Notes: a model not told the origin generated them from the sequence alone. A DNA stretch of 64,000 nucleotides from Aplectana chamaeleonis (GCA_029168955.1 JAPDOI010000211.1:1127001-1191000), one strand, 5' to 3'; positions 1-11,479 are shown, counted from the first letter of the stretch. Numbers and translations are program-made.

Positions 1-52
<52 letters not shown>

Positions 53-62
53 TATATATAAT
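1..62. repeat. (TA)n microsatellite
   Basis: Alternating TA runs from the first base with one short CA-containing break near 45-50. The window edge cuts it, so full length is unknown. Confidence 0.95.
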
Positions 63-1317
63 AATAAATCAAAATATCAAGGACTGTGAAATAATAAAAG
101 TTTCCTGACATTCAAATTCGTCAACTATTCACCTCCTGTTTAACGAATTATTTTCTCTACAGACAAGAAACCAGAAGAATTCAAATTAATCATGGAGAAA
201 ATGAATCACAAATTAACTGGTGGCTAGTTCACCATTAAATGGCCAGTTTTCTTGCTTTCCAGAGAAAAACAGCCTAAAAATTTAATACCCACTCAGAAAT
301 TATTAATAAAAAAGTCAGCATCAAAATGGTATTTTATAGTTTACTTCTTTATATGAGAAGACTTTTTGAAAAATGAATCGCTGAATGTCAAATCAAAGAA
401 ATAAAAACTTTGTAATCTCTATTTCCACAGAAAACCGCAAAGCTATGTAATTACATCTCAGTAAAAATCTGAAAATTTTTGAAATTTTTGAAAAAAAAAT
501 AAAAAATCATTGTAGAATCAACAAATCAAAATTTAAAAATGAAAATTTTTGACCTGACTTGCAGTTATGTATGAAATAATTTACAGAAGTTCTGACTGAA
601 TAGTGAACTGCAGAGACCAAAAATGGATTTTCTGACATCAACGTAAACTGCAAATAGTTTTATTCATGTTTTTCTCAAAAAAAAATCGAAAACAACTAGA
701 AATGATTTATTTATTAACGGCAAGCAAGGTGCTCTATGCTTATTTGGCCTAAGCAGCGGAACCAAGACACTGGATTTTACAATAATAACTAAAATAACAT
801 AGCTTATAATTAAAATATTTGAAAAGCAAGTTCTCTTTTTTAAGATGTATATCAAATAATTTACAGAAGTGCTGTCTAAATAGAAAGCTAGAGAATCCGA
901 AAATTATTTTTCCTGACATCAACATAAATCTGCAACTTTTTTCACAAATAAAAACAAAAAAAACTTTAAAAACATAACAATTGCGAAAATATGTGAATGG
1001 AAAAATCAGTATTAAGTGATTCAAGATGATACTACTGTTTCGCTGCTGTCGCTTATACATCTTCCAGAGAAATCTCTGTAATTAAAAAAATTAAATTACA
1101 TATCTAAAAATTAACAAACATAAAATAAACTAATTAGAAAATCAACATTGGCTGGGAGACCAATAACCCGCCACTTCATTGACTATTTCACTCCCAAAAA
1201 GCACATTCCGTGAAAATATTCGCTAAAAATAAAATTTCGAAAACATAAATTCATTTTTTGTAATGAGTTCATTGATTTATTGATTTTTTTCCTTTGCATG
1301 ACTCACTAGTTTTTGGG
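63..1317. other. AT-rich non-coding DNA with a diverged duplication
   Basis: No coding region or transposon end is recognised. Two stretches, about 565-660 and 845-940, resemble each other: both carry AAATAATTTACAGAAGT, then a variable part, then CTGACATCAACNTAAA and a run of T. This looks like an old tandem duplication with a period near 280 bp. Confidence 0.55.
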
Positions 1318-1860
1318 TGACGCTTAGCCTGATGGATTTTTATTTGAGACGAGTTCTTCGGCAAACTGTCTCGTTCTAATCTCTTCGCTCTAGGATCATT
1401 TCAGGGTGATTAACTGCCTGCAGAACGCCTGCAAACGCCACCTCCTCACTACCAGGACCGCAATTAGGCGTCATGCCTTCACGTACTCAAATTGCACACG
1501 TGGAACTCGTCGTCGTCAACCCGATACAGTACAGCTGTTCAGATTAGTGACGACCTAATCCGCCGCAGGCCGCGCTCGCGATGTCTGAATCAAGGTGAAC
1601 CAGCAGCGGCATCGATTAACCAGTAGTATTCATTTCCTCGAATGGGTACTGTACAAGGGGGAATCCGCCGATCAATTCTGTGTGGAGGGTGAGGGACCGC
1701 GTTGGTAAATCCCAGCCGCTCACGACGTCAGCCGGGTTTTATCCTACTTACTTAGCGGGCTTAGATGTAAGACGGGTAGTCACGCCCATCGGGACTTAAA
1801 CCGCCGGATCGTGGGAACCATTCTCGACACCCAAGTAACGACATACTCTGTCAACTATAT
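1318..1860. other. GC-richer unassigned block
   Basis: Base composition changes sharply from the AT-rich flanks, with many CpG-containing words. No long reading frame, no terminal repeat and no rRNA or tRNA signature was found. It could be a fragment of an unrecognised transposon or a low-copy host segment. Confidence 0.35.
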
Positions 1861-2489
1861 TTCACTAGTTTTTTTTTCTATTTAGGAAGATTAAATTGTC
1901 ACCAAGTGCGGCGGAAGTTTTGTTCAAGACTGGCTTTCTCATAATACATCCTTCAATCCCATGGCAAAGTCACAATCATTTCGAGCTGTTTCTCTCTACT
2001 TATCTCTAAAAATCTAGTGCGACATCATCCTCAAGTATGTTCACATCTGAAATTTCGTACGGGGTAGGTTCATCAAACCAGCACCAAGGAAAACGCTCTC
2101 CTCACACATCATATCCGTAGAAGTTTATAATTTTCAGATCACTATATGACATATCAACTTCGCTGTCGCTTTCCATGAAAAAAGGGTTTCCACCAAAACC
2201 TCCGAAGACAATGTTTGCGATTTCAAAAATTGTACTCCAGTTTTCGGTGTTTTTGAGAAGTCAAGTACAGAAATTAACGGAAATTAGGCTTAAGTCCACA
2301 CAAATGTCTCAAAAATCTAAATAAAAACTGCTCGAAAAAAGTCTCTAGATACTTTAATTACGAATGTTTGGTGTGTTTTGGGGGACTGCTGACCTTGAAC
2401 AATACAGACGTCTAAAATGGTTTTGCGATTCAAAGTTCTTAGATAAGTGACTCTTCTGCTTCTTGTGCTGAAACTCATTTTGAAAATAA

Positions 2490-4578
2490 GATGCAGATGA
2501 TTCAATGCACGTGCTTGGATGCTAGAAACATTCAGGATAAAGGGTATTGTGCTGGGACGATGTGCTGGGACGAGCACAAGGCTTTTAGCAAGAAAGTTGA
2601 GAAACAGCTGAGCCGGTTCAACATTTTCGTTGAGAAAAAGAATATAGAATCCGGAGATCAAAACAGGTTTTACAGATACATCAACTCGTTTGGCTCTAAA
2701 AAGCGGACCATTCCTAGTTTGGTGGTGAGCAATGATACGGTATCCACAGATTCTGGGAAAGCACAACTGTTTGCCGAAGTTCTCCAAAAGGTCTATATCA
2801 GGGAAGATGAGGGGAGCTCAAGTGCGAATTTCACTTCTGTTTCCTACCCCACTATGGAAAATTCCTTGTGGTTCTACAAAGAAGAGATTTTCGAGCTCCT
2901 CACCAAATGGCCGAGTTCATTCTCAACCTCTCCGGATCAAATACCTCTTACTTTTGTCAAAAATGTGCTTTGCCAAATAGTACAGCCGCTAGAGTATATA
3001 TTCAATTTGCGTTACATGCGAGCCGAAGTTCCGGCTCGTTGGAAGCATGCATTTGTGACACCCATACCAAAAAAAGAACCTTACAGCGATCCCTGTAACT
3101 ATAGACCTATAAGTATAACTTCAATATTCTCCCGCACTTCTGAGAAAATAGTTAAACGGCATGTTTTGAAGCACCTTGAGGATTACCACATCATTCATAA
3201 AGAACAGTACGGGTTTTGCAAAGGAAGATCTGTGGAAACTGTCATGCTTACGTCACTGAATGACTGGACAAACGCCATCGAGTCTAAAAATCGGGTTGAT
3301 GTAGTTTATTTTGACTTTGCTAAGGCTTTTGATCGAGTACCCATCCGTAAACTGCTCCATAAGCTGGCTGTGGTTGGTATCCAACCACGTCTCACTGCAT
3401 GTATCGAAAGTTTTTTCACGGATAGAACATTTCAAGTTAGGGTTGGGAGAGAGTACTCTTCCTCATTCTCCACCTACAGTGGTGTGCCTCAGGGAGGGTA
3501 CTTTCACCCATATTGTTTTGATTTTTACTCATGAATTACCCTGTCGCATTTCTAGTTTCAATGTTACATGTAAAATGTACGCAGACGATATCAAAATTTA
3601 TAAGGTCATAAAAAACTCAGAAGACGAAGAGAATATGCAAAGTGCCGTTTCTTTTGTCCAGACCTGGGCCACTGAACATAGCTTGCCCCTAGCCGCCGAA
3701 AAGTCTAAAGTGTTCACGGTCGGTGGCACATTGCCGGCGTCCACTAGATACTCAATTGGAAGAGTAAATTTGAGCCAAGTAACGGAAGTGCGTGACCTCG
3801 GATTTTTGCTGAACCATAAGTTGGACTTCCTAGCTCATTGCAGAAATATCGTTCAAAAAGCGACATACCGGACCTACAACTTGTTTAAGACTATCAAAAG
3901 TAAGGATTCCAGAATACTTATTAAGGCCTATAAAATATATGTCCGTCCAATACTGGAGAGTGGAACCACTGTTTTCAGTCCATATAGAAAGAAGGACATC
4001 GAGTTACGAGAACGAGTTCAGAATAATTTTACGCGTAAACTTATGCTGAGATGCAGTGGGCTGCCCTACGATCGTATCCCCAATGGTACAGATAGAAACA
4101 AGCAGTTAGGTCTGTGGTCCTTAAGGAGTAGGAGAAACCGTAATGATTTGTCAATGATGTACAAAATCCTGACTGGGAGGGTCTCTGTTGACTTTTCTAA
4201 CGTTCTGACATTCACTTCTAGTAGAACCAGGAGTGGTGGTTTTGGTATTCGAGGCTCTGTAGATAGAAGCCAAGTCAGAAGAAATTTTTTCTGCAACAGA
4301 GTGTTCCACAAATTTAGAACCCTATTGAAGGGAGATGTTTTAGCTATGACACCAGGTGCGTTTAGGACTTTCATCAGTTGCCAAAGAGTTGTTCGAGAAT
4401 CTTAACTTTGAAACGTATCCTCTTCTTTTTGCCATAAGTGGTTAAAATTTTTCATTTTTACGTTGTACTTTCTGAAGTTGCTATCAGAACTTGATTCCGT
4501 TGTGTTCCTTTTTTTTATTGTATTACAACACGTGCGACCATATGGTCCACGTCCATGAAATAAATAAAATAAATAAAA
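2490..4578 (+). mobile_element. CR1/Jockey-like LINE, 5'-truncated
   Basis: A non-LTR retrotransposon on the plus strand. It encodes the middle and end of a reverse transcriptase and finishes with an AATAAATAAAATAAATAAAA tail at 4558-4578, the short-unit tail expected of CR1-type elements. The 5' border is inferred from where resemblance to element A2 stops, near 2490; the 3' border is where it resumes, near 4580. The endonuclease domain is absent, as expected from 5' truncation during target-primed reverse transcription. No clear target duplication was seen. Confidence 0.8.
2491..4405 (+). pseudogene. Reverse transcriptase remnant of the CR1-like LINE
   Basis: One reading frame runs 2491-3534 and a second carries on to 4405. 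The first holds NYRPISITSIFSR, the catalytic box A FDFAKAFDRVP (Asp codon at 3313-3315) and GVPQGG (about 3481-3498). The second holds the catalytic YADD (3578-3589) and the C-terminal thumb-like region. Between GVPQGG and the second frame the expected LSP-type motif lies in a third frame (about 3498-3518), so two 1-nt losses about 20 bp apart broke the gene. The ATG at 2491 lies at the insertion border and is probably fortuitous. Inactive as it stands. Confidence 0.85.
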
Positions 4579-4790
4579 GTATTCAGAAATTAGACAACTG
4601 TTCCTTTGGTGGATAATTGAACGCTGGACAACAGTTATATGACGTGGGCGGGGGATCCAATGCGTCGGCTGGTCCATGGTACTTCACCCTTTTCCTAGCT
4701 CGTACTTCGGTCCCTAGAATTCTATGACGGACCCAAAGCTTACGTTTCCGCAAAAAAAATCCGGAAATTTTTCGATTGCGAACACTGCCT

Positions 4791-6640
4791 TTGGAAGCAG
4801 TTCTTCCGATGATTTTTCATTTTGGGATTCTTTTCTGAAACGGTTTTCTTTGTCAAGGGTAGAGCTGAAATAACAAAGAATTGAGTAAACATAAAGAGTT
4901 ACACTCATATTCCTCCTCTTTACTCCGACAAGGGACGGATACATACACAAAGTATGTCGCCATTACAAATGAAATGTAAATTTCCGAGACCAGCATTTGA
5001 CGCGAGTTTTGAACCTTCCTTTTACAACTGCGGAGCATTTCTCTGAACGGATCTACGAGTGTTTTTTGTCTTTCAACAGAGTTTTTTGGCAAAGTGACAT
5101 TACTTCTGCTGTAACCTGGTAAAAAACCTTATAAAAACCAAACACAGAACCCATATTTGTGCTCAGCTTTTTGACAACCCACTGCACAACGTTGGAACAA
5201 AAAAATTGATCTCAGCCGCAGGACCCCAAAAATGAGATTGAGATGTCCCCATGGGCCGTGAAGGTCGAAAGAAAATTTTAGTCCAAACCGGTCCAAGTAA
5301 TTTCACAATAGAAACCAGGCATAAGGATCAGAACTTCACTACTGAAAAGCTTCATCTTTATACAAAATGCTCTAGCGAATTACTGCTCCTCAACGCTTTA
5401 GGTGATGAATATGAGTACTTTACAATAGTGTAAGAAACAAGGGCACCATTTGTTCGATCCTCCCACCTCATTTCTCACTGCAGCACTCACTGCCGCTGCG
5501 CCAGCAGACGGCGTTGCGTGCTAGTTTCACTTGATCTACTGAGGTGCGCGTTTCGTTTATTAGAGCACTGTCTTCCAGTGTACAAAAAACACTGTGTGAT
5601 GATTCCTGGTGCAGAAATCGCATCGGTGCACCTCAGAAGACGCCGGAGATACACTGATTACACGTTATGATGCGCCAAAGTGCGAAGCGCTAAAAACGCT
5701 CATAACTCCATTCCGCGAGGATTTCCGCAGCAGCAATGGGAAAATTCGGATTCCAAGTCGAAAATGGGATCTAGAACCGTACATATAATCTAATTAAAAT
5801 GGCCACTTTTTGTCCTTTCCTTGTCAGAAGAACTGTTTGCTTTGACAAAGAAAGCTTTTGTGAACCCGTTCTCTGGAATTCTCTACTCTGCTGCTCCGTT
5901 CATCTTTTTGGACCCTATTCAATACTGTTTTACATAGAATATCCATTTATTTTAAAGTTTGCGCATCAAAAAGTATCTTCGGCGTTCCCTGATCATTTGT
6001 CGGTTTCTGGGACTTAACGTCTGTCTATTTAGTGAGCGGCAGGTCTGCTAAAAATCTATTCATACTCCCAGCGCCACCGCCTGACACACGTGATGCGCGA
6101 GCGTCGAGTATGGATGGCTTGACGCCACGACTGACGCGCTGGTGTTAAGGAGTGTAAACAACCCCTAATTACTAGTTCCCAGACGCAAATCGCAGTAGCT
6201 AAGCATCCACCCCCCCTCTTCCCGTCGCAATTTGTCCTATTGCAGCAACGCGACCGCTCGCGTGTGCATTCGGGATCTTCAATGATGTAATATCCCACGC
6301 AGACACATATCACACCCTCAGGTTTGCGATCAAAAAAATTTCATGATTTCTACGAGAATCGTGACATTGCAGGTTTCTTTGGGCGATCGATTCATCAAGT
6401 CAGGAGTTTCATCTGATCTTCTTCATTTTTTGACGGACAGGAAATCGGTTTTTATCCGATTTTCATCCATGTTCAACGCTTTTATCCGGCCAGCTAATCG
6501 CTTCTCATCACATAACAGTTCGTTTTCGTCTTACAAGATAATCGGATCCTTCAAAATATACCCTACTGATTCCCGGATTTTGCACTCTTCACGTCGTACG
6601 GAATTCTCCAGATGGTCTTATTCCAGGTCGGATCGATTTT
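4791..6640. other. Unassigned non-coding DNA
   Basis: Short frames occur on both strands (for example 5251-5433 and 5799-6017) but none shows a recognisable domain. CATAACTCCATTCCG near 5700 resembles the CCATAACTCCGTTC phrase found inside group B and D elements and may mark an eroded relative. No end sequences were found. Confidence 0.4.
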
Positions 6641-6760
6641 CAGCTAATAATCTCGCAACGGGGGACACGGCGATGTGTTAATGATCCATATCAACTTAAA
6701 ATTGATACGCATTGTTTTCACGGTTGCGGTCGCGTGTCGCCGGAAGTATGATCGCGGCCG
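6640..6760. repeat. Group Q short inverted repeat, copy 1
   Basis: A weak palindrome centred near TCAACTTAAAATTGATA, with a right arm GTCGCGTGTCGCCGGAAGTATGAT resembling the arms of the copies at about 29655-29765 and 37163-37272. Length near 120 bp and palindromic form suit a small MITE. Ends are approximate. Confidence 0.4.
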
Positions 6761-7627
6761 AAGACTTTCTCTTTCATGGAAGCATGCGTTACATTTGTTG
6801 CTTTTAATTCTCTCTATTTTTTCTCTATCAGTCCAGACTCTCCACCCATGTCATCGCGAAGTCCTGCAAATAGTCGCCTGTCGAAAACCAGTTTCTACCT
6901 CTACTGTATCATGGCGAATTCCGGAGGCAAATCCGCTTATATGCAAGTGTGTATGTCTATGTGAGCATGATGATCAGCATCATTATTATTCCATACCCTC
7001 TGTCCAACCCACGCTGCCGCATCGAAAAAACCGGCTGGGCCTACTTCGGGGGCTACCGTAATCCGTCAAATCCAAACTGCGAGTGAAGTTCTGGCCGGCT
7101 GGTTGGGGTAGGCAATCATAGTAAATGATAGAGAGTCACGTGAAAAGTAAGTCTAGCAATGCCCGTCAGATTGTACATTCAATCACACACAAATATGTGC
7201 GGATTATGCAATTCTGAATATTATTTTTCAATTCCGGCGAGTGCCTTTTCTGCTAGAAGCTTACGAAATGTATTTATTTCAATTGACTAAGACGGATCAC
7301 GAGCGCCTCTCGTGCCCCGCACAGTGTCGTTTAGGATAATTGTTTCTTGGATATTATCTTCTACACACACACATTCAAACACATCTGCCGGCTTAGGGAT
7401 CTGTGTTGGAGGAAAGGAACTCCAGGAGGCGAAAAAATCAAAAAAAGCGAAAGGAAGCAAAAAAATGTAATGTTCGATTCAGGTTTATGGACAATACGCT
7501 ATTTCGACAAACGCTAGCGGTGTCGCGAAGATCATTCCTTTGCTTATCCGATATTTTTCAGTGATGTGGGCAGCCAGGATTTCATCTTCAAATGTTGAGG
7601 AAAATGAAGAAAAATATTATTTCTCAC
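6761..7627. other. Unassigned non-coding DNA
   Basis: No domain-bearing frame, RNA gene or terminal repeat was recognised. The short frames here (about 60-130 codons) have no recognised family. Confidence 0.35.
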
Positions 7628-7631
7628 TCAA

Positions 7632-8103
7632 AGGCAGTGTTCACGATGAAAATTGTTTTTCTGTTTTCTCGCCTATCATGCTGATTCCAATGATGTCTCT
7701 GAAATCGTACAAGACCTTCTGAGAACGGAGTTATGGTCCCTCAAAAATTGAGCTGAGGAAACATGGTGGACGAGTTGTCCAAGGCTTGTAACTTCCGTCT
7801 TTTGCAGCCGATGTATGCGAGCTGACCTGAGTAAAGAGAGAAGCTGAGAATGAAGGAAAGAACGGGTCGAATGATTGGAATTCATCGCTCATCTCACGAT
7901 CTTGAGCATTCATTTGTTCACGTCGGTGGGCGTGTGATGCGCTTTTGAGGTTTGCCTTGCTCTCGATATGGCAACTTCAAGCTCTTTTGGAGCTTTTCCT
8001 GGCTGGTTTTCATGCGTTCTTTCGACGTCAACGTTACAGAGTGTCCCTCCACTACCCATTCCTAGTGGAAACTGAAACACATTTTTTATCGTGAACACTG
8101 CCT
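7632..8103 (+). mobile_element. Group B inverted-repeat element B1
   Basis: Begins AGGCAGTGTTCACGATGAAAA and ends ATCGTGAACACTGCCT, a near-perfect inverted pair. Flanks are TCAA (7628-7631) and TTAA (8104-8107). The interior carries TGGTGGACGAGTTGTCC and CCGATGTATGCGAGCTGACC. It encodes nothing, so it is a non-autonomous element. Copy B2 (21253-21738) is the same element in the opposite orientation and B3 is at 34504-34975. Confidence 0.85.
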
Positions 8104-8107
8104 TTAA

Positions 8108-8702
8108 AGGCATCGTTCGCGCTGAAAATCAATTTTCATTTTTCAGGCTTAATTTCATGATAGAGCCCGGTAGGCCACACTGGTAAACTTTGGCTCGTTA
8201 AAAACGTTGTGCAATGAGGTTGGAAGGCGTCAAAGATGAAGATCCGCCACCAATTCTCACCAGTCATCTAGCATTTTTTCCTAGAATGTTGGTGCGACCG
8301 TAAGGCCTCTTTCAGAGTTCGATCGCTGCGCGACGCGATGGCATGTTTTGAATACGTATCGACGTGCTACGCGATCTCGATCGATGCTCATGATTATCAT
8401 CCCATCGCTTCGCGCGGCGATGGAACTCTGAAAGAGGCCTAAGACAGCATGAAATATTGTTGCGGCACGAACTTCACATGCAGAAAAACTTCGAAAATGG
8501 CAATGACGAAGCCTCCAAAAGCAGAAAAACTTCAAAGAGGATTTTGGCGCAAAATTCAAATTCGTATTTACAATGTGTTCCGATTGACTTTTCTTCACGA
8601 ATAAAGGTTTTTCATGGCTTCTTCGACATTTTCGTTCACTAGAGAGGCCAAGCTACAAAAAACAGAAAAAATAATATACGGTTTTCTGCGCGTACGATGC
8701 CT
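8108..8702 (+). mobile_element. Group C inverted-repeat element C1, with nested palindrome
   Basis: Ends are AGGCATCGTTCGCGCTGAAAA and TTTTCTGCGCGTACGATGCCT, a variant of the shared end with a different second half. It abuts B1 and D1, with a single TTAA at each joint (8104-8107 and 8703-8706). The 595-bp length is larger than C5 (465 bp) because of a 136-bp insertion at 8304-8439. Confidence 0.8.
8304..8439. mobile_element. Harbinger-like palindromic MITE nested in C1
   Basis: Arms begin GGCCTCTTTCAGAGTTC and end GAACTCTGAAAGAGGCC, flanked on both sides by TAA (8301-8303 and 8440-8442). The related element C5 lacks this block at the matching place, giving an empty-site comparison. A 3-bp TAA target duplication fits the PIF/Harbinger superfamily. 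The arms resemble those at 39634-40401, sharing TC(T)AGAGTT. Confidence 0.75.
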
Positions 8703-8706
8703 TTAA

Positions 8707-9191
8707 AGGCAGTGTCCACGATGAAAACCATGTCTGATTCTTTGGTGGAGATCGGCAGCTACGGGGCCTAGCGCAACCCTAACGTTGAAAAAACTAAGAA
8801 AAATGAGCTCGGAACGGCCCCCTTCGGGCCCAAAGTTGGACACCCGTCAGCTCGTCACCCCCAGATGCACTTTCCACGCCCACCGGCGTGAACAAATGAT
8901 TGCTCGAGATTGTGATATGAGCGATGGTTTCCGATCTATAGCCCCGTTCTTCCTTTTATTCCCAACTTCTCTCTTTACTCAGGTCAGCTCGCATACATCG
9001 GCTGCAAAAGACAGAAGTTATAAGCCTCGGACAACCCGTCCACCATGTTTCCTCAGCTCAATTTTTGAGGGACTATAACTCCATTTCCAGAAGGTCTTGT
9101 ACGATTAGAGAGACATCATTGGAATCAGCATGGGACCGCCTTGAAGATAGGTGGAAAAGCAGAAAAACGATTCTTATCGTGAACATTGCCT
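8707..9191 (+). mobile_element. Group D inverted-repeat element D1
   Basis: Begins AGGCAGTGTCCACGATGAAAA and ends TTATCGTGAACATTGCCT, flanked by TTAA on both sides (8703-8706 and 9192-9195). The interior holds GGACAACCCGTCCACCATG and GCTCGCATACATCGGCTGC, the reverse complement of B1's core in this orientation. D2 is at 53452-53943 and D3, reversed, at 54152-54649. Confidence 0.85.
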
Positions 9192-9195
9192 TTAA

Positions 9196-9776
9196 AGAGT
9201 ATCACGTTGAAATCTATACAAAACATAATACTGCTTTTTCATTAAAAATGATTGACAAAAAAAATTGAAACACACCAAAAAGGGTGAAGCCGTTGACCGC
9301 TCCCCATGGTAACTGAAATCTAACGAATAAGCTAGCATTGACTCACCCTATTTAAAATCCTAAAAACGAAGTAGAAGACGAAAAAATGGATAAACCTCCA
9401 GCTTTCCGCCAGATCAAAGCTTGGGTGGACATTCGCATTCGAACACACTTTGTGTTTTGGAAAAAGGAGACAACCATTCGTAAGCTCACATCACTTTCCA
9501 CCCTACGCTAGCTTTCACTTTATGAGAAGGAATTCGATTGTTCTTCAGAAACTTTTTACCTTTCTACCTAATTTTGATCCAGCAAAAGTAGGGTTTGACG
9601 GGCCTATCATGTCAAATACTCATATTTACCATAATATTTTGCTATGACCCACCGCTCCGCAGCTTGCTTGGCCTAGACTCATCTGAGCGAGCTAGGATTT
9701 ATACTAAAGTCCACCAAAAGTTGCTCATCTACTTATCAATGGGAAGCGGCCGGCAGGAGATCGATATGCATGAATT
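9196..9776. other. Unassigned non-coding DNA
   Basis: No domain-bearing frame or end sequence was recognised between element D1 and the inverted-repeat element starting at 9777. Confidence 0.4.
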
Positions 9777-10294
9777 CCTACTCTGAGAATTTTGACCGAG
9801 AAACAGCCGCTAAATAGCCTCCAAATAATGCTCGCAGCGAAATAGCCGAGAAACAGCCGCTGAATAATGCTCGCCGCAAAATAGCCGCCAAATATTGCTC
9901 ACCGCGAAATAGTCGAGAAATAGCAGAGAAATAATGCTCTCCCGGTAGATATACGGAGCATTCCAAAGGCATGATTCAGATGTCAGCACCTCCGTCGGTT
10001 CAGTTACCCAAGTTTGAGGTACTTATACCTCGTTCAGCCTCTGGAGGCCCCGCCCAAGCGCTGGTGGGCCTAGATGGTGAATCGGCGCGCCGGCAACGGT
10101 TGCGCCTTAGTCAATTTTGTTTACTTCTGAGTATTTCTTGGTTTTGTCTCGGCTATTTCTCGGCTACGTCGTGTCCGTTCCGTGAAAAGCCAAGAAGTAG
10201 CCGCGAAATATCCGAGAAATAGCCCACCAGGAGCCGCTGCGGAACCTGATGAGCTATTTCCCGGCTATTTCGCGGCCAAAACTCTCAGAGTAGG
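9777..10294. mobile_element. Inverted-repeat element containing an SL1-like sequence
   Basis: The left end CCTACTCTGAGAATTTTG and the right end CAAAACTCTCAGAGTAGG are inverted repeats. Inside both are repeated words of the type CGAGAAATAGCCG: many copies at about 9797-9930 and their complement at about 10140-10275. TA stands just inside each outer pair, so the target may be TA. Nothing protein-coding is visible. The central part, 9997 to about 10120, resembles an SL RNA. Confidence 0.7.
9997..10125 (+). ncRNA. SL1-like spliced leader RNA sequence, gene or pseudogene
   Basis: Positions 9997-10018 match the nematode 22-nt SL1 exon at 20 of 22 bases (differences at exon positions 5 and 7) and are followed directly by GT, as in SL RNAs. 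GAGGTACTTATACCTC then folds into a hairpin around the donor site. Further hairpins follow (GGCCC...GGGCC at about 10035-10070 and GGCGC...GCGCC at about 10084-10106), and AATTTTG at 10113-10119 resembles an Sm site. The Sm-like site lies about 115 nt from the 5' end, farther than I recall for C. elegans SL1 RNA (about 70 nt). Expression and the 3' end are unknown; a pseudogene carried inside a transposon is possible. Confidence 0.6.
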
Positions 10295-10439
10295 CGTCAC
10301 CGGTTGAGCACGAGCGGTTGTGCTGCAATGAGTTTCATGCACATTGATCTGCAATCAACCGCTTCTCATTGATATGTAGATGTGCAACTTTTGTTTCACC
10401 TTACTATATGTAACATAAAAGCGCAATTACGATTCACAC

Positions 10440-10570
10440 TTGCGGACAACCGCTGTTGCATCACGCAACACTATAATGGCCAAGCTGGAGCAAAGGTTAA
10501 TCATGTCGGGACCACGTGGTCCCAGTGCGATTATCATCGTGTTGCGTGATGCAACAGCGGTTGTCCGCAA
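10440..10570. repeat. Group U palindrome U1
   Basis: A long near-perfect palindrome. The arms read TTGCGGACAACCGCTGTTGC and its complement, closing on GGGACCACGTGGTCCC. The same centre and the TTGCATCACGC arm words recur in U2 (20392-20586). The outer ends were not resolved. Confidence 0.7.
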
Positions 10571-11470
10571 CGGCCGTTCGGGAGTTTGCTCCAATGACGA
10601 CGGTGTATGCTGAAATTCAGTGGAAACAGTCAGTGCTGATCATATTCGGGTGCTTCTAAATACCACGGGGCAAGCTCACAAAGTTGCCATACTGACACGT
10701 AGATCATCTGAACCTCCTGACGTTAAACAATAGCCGATATAATTCTCAGCAGGGCGTGAATATTGATTTTTCTAGAAACTCAGTGATTTACTATTTCGAT
10801 ATTTTCTGTATTATCAGACTAGTTTAGAGCCGTTCTCGGAGAAATGATCGATCATTTACAAAGTGATTACTATCGAGCAGTAACTTGGCCATACACTTCA
10901 AAGGCTCAGTCCAACCTCAGGGGTAGTTTTAGAGATCATACGTAATCCAGCCGTCCTGTATAGTGCACATTCCATCCGATCGGTTTCGGATAAAAACAAA
11001 AACGGCTTCCTCTCTCCGATTTCAGTTTCATCTCCCAACTAGAGAACATTTTCCAAACAAGAGTCAATGTACCATTCGTATGATATGAATTTCGCGATCA
11101 AATTATTGTTCAGTGCTCCAAGATTTTAATTTATCCGAAATTATCCGAATTTTGAATTTCTGCTCTAATTTTAATTTGCTCGCCCACAAAAGCTTTATTT
11201 GAATTGCGATGAGTGATCTGCTGATATTTCAATTCTGATACATCAGAAAATGTGCGTCATGTGTCCAAATAAACAAAATAAAAGAGGAAAAATTGCAATT
11301 TAAGTTTTATCGGAAAAATTTCGGATGGAATGTATACCGTATAGCAACCTTGCCGACTGTAAACTCTCCGGTTGCTCAAATGTGTCTCCGGCTGCTCAAA
11401 TGTACGAGAAAAGTTATATGTAGCATCCAGTTGCTTCTCCCCCACCCCCTCCAAAAAAACAAACATTTCC
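10571..11470. other. Unassigned non-coding DNA
   Basis: AT-rich DNA with no recognised domain, RNA gene or transposon end. Confidence 0.35.
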
Positions 11471-11479
11471 TTTGCTCAT

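Larger units (their letters stand above)
2206..4790 (+). mobile_element. Group A inverted-repeat element A1, split by a LINE
   Basis: The left end near 2206 reads AGACAATGTTTGCGAT and the right end at 4773-4790 reads CGATTGCGAACACTGCCT, degenerate forms of the AGGCAGTGTTCGCGAT family end. Segments 2356-2490 and 4580-4790 match, in order, the undisrupted copy A2 (19735-19905 and 19905-20128). Shared words include AATTACG followed by TTTGGTGTGTTTTGGGG-like sequence, and ACAGTTATATGACGTGG. The roughly 2.1 kb between them is a CR1-like LINE absent from A2. The right flank is TTGG, a degraded TTAA. Confidence 0.7.

Noticed and set aside
1318..1860. rRNA fragment, because of the GC-rich character
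   Set aside because: No recognisable conserved rRNA words; composition alone is not evidence.
2317..2787. 156-codon minus-strand frame as a gene
   Set aside because: It spans the junction between element A1 and the LINE and opposes the reverse transcriptase frame.
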